A DNA stretch of 64,000 bases from an uncultured Clostridia bacterium (GTDB lineage: Bacteria; Bacillota; Clostridia; Oscillospirales; CAG-272). This document shows positions 60,804 through 64,000 of this stretch, piece after piece. The notes beneath the pieces were generated by a model, which searched no databases, had not been told where the DNA came from, and worked only from the letters and a program-made list of their open reading frames with translations. Made by a program: the position numbers and the translations under genes. Numbering within the stretch: the stretch's first letter is position 1; every line of letters begins with the position of its first letter. The DNA is taken from NCBI GenBank assembly GCA_944381115.1, contig CALWJV010000015.1, forward strand, positions 265,894-329,893. Reading direction: 5' to 3'.

Positions 60804-61298
60804 TCAATCATTTACAATATTTCCGCAGTATTCACAGTGATACACAAGTCCGTTGTATGTCATAACCGCACCGCAACGGTCACAAACAACGGTTTTATGT
60901 GAGTTAGTTTCTGTTTGTTTTTGATTAGTATTAATGTAAAGGGTATCATCTTTGAATATGTATCCGTTAAGTTCATGCTTGGCTATCATTTTCATAATTC
61001 TTTCTCGTACGTGAGTTTCAGTATAACCGGTCTGTGTGGCAATATCTTTTACCGTGTAAATATAAGAATTTTCAATCATTCGAAGTATATTTAAGTCATT
61101 TCTTGCTGAGGCATAAGCTACCCAAAGTATCGGCATAATATAAAATCCGGCTACCGCAAGTATAATTCCGATTACAAGCAGCGGAATTATAGAGTTGGAA
61201 GCACCGAAAATAATACAAAGAATACCGATGGGTAATCCTATCGACAGTAAAAGTGCGAACAAAAAAAGATTGCGTAAACGTTTATTTATATTATCCAT
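60804..61298 (-). CDS. Membrane protein with winged-helix and zinc ribbon
   Basis: A 164-aa protein: two membrane helices (residues about 10-35 and 40-62, LRNLFLFALLLSIGLPIGILC... IPLLVIGIILAVAGFYIMPIL), a cytoplasmic winged-helix-like part (MIENSYIYTVKDIATQTGYTETHVRERIMKMI), and a C-terminal CDRCGAVMTYNGLVYHCEYCG zinc ribbon (written in parts). AAAGGA lies 10 nt before the ATG. The mix of membrane, wHTH and ribbon resembles that in the XRE protein at 57.2 kb, but the proteins are not homologous. I do not know its function. Confidence 0.75.
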   Translation of the reverse strand: MDNINKRLRNLFLFALLLSIGLPIGILCIIFGASNSIIPLLVIGIILAVAGFYIMPILWVAYASARNDLNILRMIENSYIYTVKDIATQTGYTETHVRERIMKMIAKHELNGYIFKDDTLYINTNQKQTETNSHKTVVCDRCGAVMTYNGLVYHCEYCGNIVND

Positions 61299-61391
61299 GA
61301 TAAATATCCTTTCAAATATATAGGATTATAATTGGCGGAACTGCAAAATAATATAAGATATCAAAATATTAAAAAATAAAATCATTCGATT

Positions 61392-62747
61392 TTATCGTTC
61401 GTTTAAAGGAGTATAAGGTGTTTCTTCTTTAACGTTAATGTATGCCGGTCGTATTATTTTGCCCAAGTTCTGTATTTCTTCGATCCTGTGAGCGCTCCAT
61501 CCTGCAATTCTTGCAATGGCGAAGATAGGGGTAAACATTTCGTATGGTAGGCCAAGCATTTTATATACCATTCCGGAATAGAAGTCGACATTTGCACTGA
61601 CTCCTTTGTACATTTTTCTTTTTTCTGCTATTATTTTCGGTGAAAGTCTTTCAACGTTTTCGTAAAGTTTATATTCAGATTGCAGTCCTTTTTCTTCTGA
61701 AAGCTTGCGAGCGTAAGCACGTAAGATGTCTGCACGTGGATCAGAAAGTGAGTAAACTGCGTGCCCCATACCGTAAATAAGACCTGCATTGTCAAATGCT
61801 TTTTTATCAAGCAATCTTGTTAGATAGTCGGCTATATTTTTTTCATCTGTTACATCAACGTTTGCCTTCATATCGTCAAACATCTTCATAACTTTAATGT
61901 TTGCTCCTCCGTGACGTGGTCCTTTTAGAGACCCAAGTGCAGCAGACACTGCCGAGTATGTATCGGTGCCCGAAGATGTTACGACGTGTGTTGTGAATGT
62001 TGAATTATTTCCGCCGCCGTGTTCAGCATGAAGGACAAGAGCGAGGTCAAGGAGTTTGGCTTCGAGAGGAGTAAAGTTTCCGTCTTCGCGAAGAATATAC
62101 AGAAGATTTTCTGCTGTATTATATTCTGGTTTTGGGTAATGAATAAAAAGGCTCCCGTTTTTATGATAATGCATATAAGATTGGTAAGCATATACAGCGA
62201 TAAGCGGAAATTCGGCGATTAGTTGCAGACATTGGCGAAGTACGTTCGGTACAGATATGTCATCCGGATTATCGTCGTAAGCATAGAGTGCCAATACACA
62301 GCGAGAAAGTATATTCATCATATCTTTGCCCGGGGCTTTTAATATCATATCTCTTACAAAAGACGGCGGCAAAGATCTGTATTTTGCGAGTTGTGATGTA
62401 AAATCTGAAAGTTCTTTTTTATCCGGAAGTTTTGAAAATAGGAGCAGATAAACCGTTTCTTCAAATCCCGGACGGTTTTCTGATAAAAATCCGGATACTA
62501 TACGCCGAATATTAATACCTCTGTAGTAAAGTTCTCCCTCGCAGGAAATCTCATTTCCGTTATGGTCTTTATCCTTTGATTTGATACGGGAGATTTCCGT
62601 AAGTCCGGCAACAACACCATTACCGTTAATGTCTCGAAGTCCGCGCTTTACGTCATTTTTTTCGTAAAGATCCGGAGTAATATGATTATTTTTACATGAA
62701 AGATTCGCCAGATCTATTATATAAGGCGTGATTTCTGAATAGTTCAT
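61392..62747 (-). CDS. Citrate synthase
   Basis: A 451-aa citrate synthase joining acetyl-CoA and oxaloacetate. Catalytic sites: His in LKGPRHGGAN (274-type), His in YGMGHAVYSLSDPRA (320-type) and Asp in ANVDFYSGMVYKMLGLP (375-type). LHAEHGGGNNSTFTTHVV and GWSAHRIEEI complete the family pattern. AAAGGA lies 8 nt before the ATG. It stands alone; the hydratase at 47.6-49.8 kb is its likely pathway partner. Confidence 0.93.
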   Translation of the reverse strand: MNYSEITPYIIDLANLSCKNNHITPDLYEKNDVKRGLRDINGNGVVAGLTEISRIKSKDKDHNGNEISCEGELYYRGINIRRIVSGFLSENRPGFEETVYLLLFSKLPDKKELSDFTSQLAKYRSLPPSFVRDMILKAPGKDMMNILSRCVLALYAYDDNPDDISVPNVLRQCLQLIAEFPLIAVYAYQSYMHYHKNGSLFIHYPKPEYNTAENLLYILREDGNFTPLEAKLLDLALVLHAEHGGGNNSTFTTHVVTSSGTDTYSAVSAALGSLKGPRHGGANIKVMKMFDDMKANVDVTDEKNIADYLTRLLDKKAFDNAGLIYGMGHAVYSLSDPRADILRAYARKLSEEKGLQSEYKLYENVERLSPKIIAEKRKMYKGVSANVDFYSGMVYKMLGLPYEMFTPIFAIARIAGWSAHRIEEIQNLGKIIRPAYINVKEETPYTPLNER

Positions 62748-62830
62748 AACATCTTTCCTTTCTTTTTATTTTCAGATAAATTTTTAAGTATGAGAAAATC
62801 AAAAGTGTCATTAGCTACAAAATTAAAAAG

Positions 62831-62857
62831 AAAAACCCTTGAATAACAAGGGTTTTG
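62831..62857 (-). terminator. Terminator of tRNA-Ser(GCT)
   Basis: On the minus strand, AAAACCCTTG / CAAGGGTTTT with a 5-nt loop and a following T-run; placed 25 bp after the tRNA 3' end. Confidence 0.85.
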
Positions 62858-62882
62858 TCGGCGATGTATTATCGCCATTTAA

Positions 62883-62972
62883 TGGCGGAGAAAGAGGGAT
62901 TTGAACCCTCGCGCCGGTTGCCCGACCTACACCCTTAGCAGGGGCGCCTCTTCACCACTTGAGTACTTCTCC
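62883..62972 (-). tRNA. tRNA-Ser(GCT)
   Basis: A 90-nt tRNA with the serine-type long variable arm. Read on the minus strand: acceptor GGAGAAG / TTTCTCC, anticodon stem CGCCC / GGGTG with loop CTGCTAA (anticodon GCT), T-stem GAGGG / CCCTC, encoded CCA. Promoter at 62988-63016. Confidence 0.96.
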
Positions 62973-62987
62973 ATGATGGCAAACAGT

Positions 62988-63016
62988 ATTATACCACATA
63001 TTTACAAAAAAATCAA
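62988..63016 (-). promoter_or_regulatory. Sigma-A promoter of tRNA-Ser(GCT)
   Basis: On the minus strand TTGATT (63011-63016), 17-bp spacer, TATAAT (62988-62993). Confidence 0.75.
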
Positions 63017-63211
63017 TATTTTTAACAAAATTAATTTATAAATTTTCCGTGAACACGTAATTATATATAATAAAAATAAAAAATAAACTGTTTTCAAGAC
63101 AAATTTTAGGTATCAGATTTTAACATGCTTTAAAAAGATATTTCAGTAAATACTTATAAGGTAAAGAATAATTTAAGATAAAAATAATATTTAAAAAAGG
63201 AGGATAGTACA

Positions 63212-64000
63212 GTGGTAAAAAATAAAAATTACATTAATTTAACTGTATTTTTTATTATAACTATTTTTTTATCGGAAATATGTCTTATAATTTTTACAAC
63301 AGGAAATTTTGATAATATAAAAAACATTTTACTGTTTTCTATTGTGTTAGGGATATCAATTGCGTTTATTGTTTCACTTATAGGAATAAAAAAATTTGGA
63401 TATTATCTTATCTATTTTGTACTTATCCTGATATATATATGTTTTATTTCACAAATATTACTGTTTCGGTCTTTTGGATTTTTCTATCCACCTGAAACTG
63501 TATTTAATATGGCAGGAGATGTAATAGGGAGTTATTCAGGCAGTATAATAAATTCGATTTTATCAGGTTTTATTCCAATTATCATTCTTTTAATTCCAAT
63601 ATGTTTTTTTTCAGCGTTTAAAAAAAGACTTAATGTTGGTTATGAAAAAAAGAAGATATTATGGATTATTATATTTATTGCAGGATTAGTTTTGCATTTT
63701 TTAACAACAGTTACGATGGATGAAGGAAAAAACGGCGAGATCTCGGATAAAGATTATTATACCTCATCTTTTGATTTTAACGAGGGAGTTAAAAGATTCG
63801 GTTTTTTAGAAACTTTACGCTTGAATTTTTATTATTCTGTAAATGGAGTACCTCAGCAAAATATTATTAATTTAAAAAAAGAACAAAAAAATACTAAAAA
63901 TATATTAATAGAAGCAAAATATCACAAATATAATTTAGATTTTAATTTAATAAAAAACAATACGTCAGATAAGCAAATAGAAAAAATGTGCGATTATTTT
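63212..64000 (+). CDS. Lipoteichoic acid synthase-like / sulfatase-family membrane protein, 5' part
   Basis: A frame of 263 codons, open to the window edge, starts at GTG 63212, 7 nt behind GGAGG. It has five hydrophobic helices in the first ~175 residues (LTVFFIITIFLSEICLIIF, ILLFSIVLGISIAFIVSLIG, FGYYLIYFVLILIYICFISQILLF in parts), then SSFDFNEGVKRFGFLETLRLNFYY, a pattern seen in the linker of LTA synthase-type phosphoglycerol transferases. The catalytic domain lies beyond position 64000, so the assignment rests on topology and this linker. Confidence 0.6.
   Translation, partial: MVKNKNYINLTVFFIITIFLSEICLIIFTTGNFDNIKNILLFSIVLGISIAFIVSLIGIKKFGYYLIYFVLILIYICFISQILLFRSFGFFYPPETVFNMAGDVIGSYSGSIINSILSGFIPIIILLIPICFFSAFKKRLNVGYEKKKILWIIIFIAGLVLHFLTTVTMDEGKNGEISDKDYYTSSFDFNEGVKRFGFLETLRLNFYYSVNGVPQQNIINLKKEQKNTKNILIEAKYHKYNLDFNLIKNNTSDKQIEKMCDYF

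Noticed and set aside
1..64000. CRISPR arrays, insertion sequences, prophage genes or attachment sites.
   Set aside because: No direct-repeat arrays, transposase or integrase genes, or phage structural genes were seen.

Overview
The window is low-GC DNA of a Gram-positive, endospore-forming member of the Clostridia. The evidence is a full-length sporulation sigma factor (sigK, with its pro-sequence), the cotJABC spore-coat operon, an AddAB recombination nuclease, a two-gene SUF-like Fe-S system, strong AGGAGG-type ribosome binding sites with ATG, GTG and TTG starts, and many AT-rich sigma-A-type promoters with 16-18 bp spacers. I see no prophage, insertion sequence or CRISPR array. It reads as ordinary chromosome, probably from an uncultured gut-type relative of Oscillospirales; the order-level placement is inference.

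Layout. 1-12 kb (minus strand): addB-addA (addA runs off the left edge), a lone WbsX/GH99-like gene, a heterodimeric ABC exporter pair and a TrmH-type rRNA methyltransferase. 12-17 kb (plus): sigK, prfB (no programmed frameshift), an RluA pseudouridine synthase and a DUF3810 metalloprotease-like membrane protein, with a small membrane protein on the minus strand. 16.7-21 kb (minus): a PLP lyase of the aluminium-resistance type, a degenerate NERD protein, and an acyl carrier protein with its AMP-forming ligase. 21-25 kb (plus): a membrane protein, a DUF4097 lipoprotein and a GH2 glycosidase. 25-29 kb (minus): AraC regulator, GLUG lipoprotein, yidC. 29-33 kb: sufC-sufB (SmsCB-like), a Nudix hydrolase, murI. 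33-34.3 kb (minus): cotJABC. 34.3-35.2 kb: a 750-bp non-coding locus with two divergent sigma-A-like promoters around an inverted repeat, a candidate structured RNA with a terminator, and tRNA-Ser(GGA).

35-43 kb: a YwaF/TMEM164-like membrane protein, the rimM-trmD-rnmV operon, a fakB-fakA fatty-acid kinase pair, a GH29-like protein and gapDH. 43-47.5 kb: a PAS/kinase-like protein that seems to start at ATT, UDP-galactopyranose mutase, a family 2 glycosyltransferase and a sugar isomerase. 47.6-57 kb: an aconitase-type hydratase, a membrane protein, an AEC transporter, then gltX-glnS-metY. 56.8-60.6 kb: a 19-codon ORF with its own promoter and hairpin, a twin-operator XRE regulator with zinc-ribbon and membrane segments, and a large MBG/propeller lipoprotein. 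60.8-64 kb: a wHTH/zinc-ribbon membrane protein, citrate synthase, tRNA-Ser(GCT), and the start of an LTA-synthase-like gene.

How the parts fit: citrate synthase and the hydratase could supply the oxidative branch towards 2-oxoglutarate and glutamate. FakA/FakB and the ligase/ACP pair are two routes for activating fatty acids. Glf, the glycosyltransferase and the LTA-synthase-like protein point to cell-surface polymers. The most unusual parts are the divergent non-coding locus near 34.7 kb, the micro-ORF/XRE locus near 57 kb, and the ATT-initiated gene at 43.4 kb.
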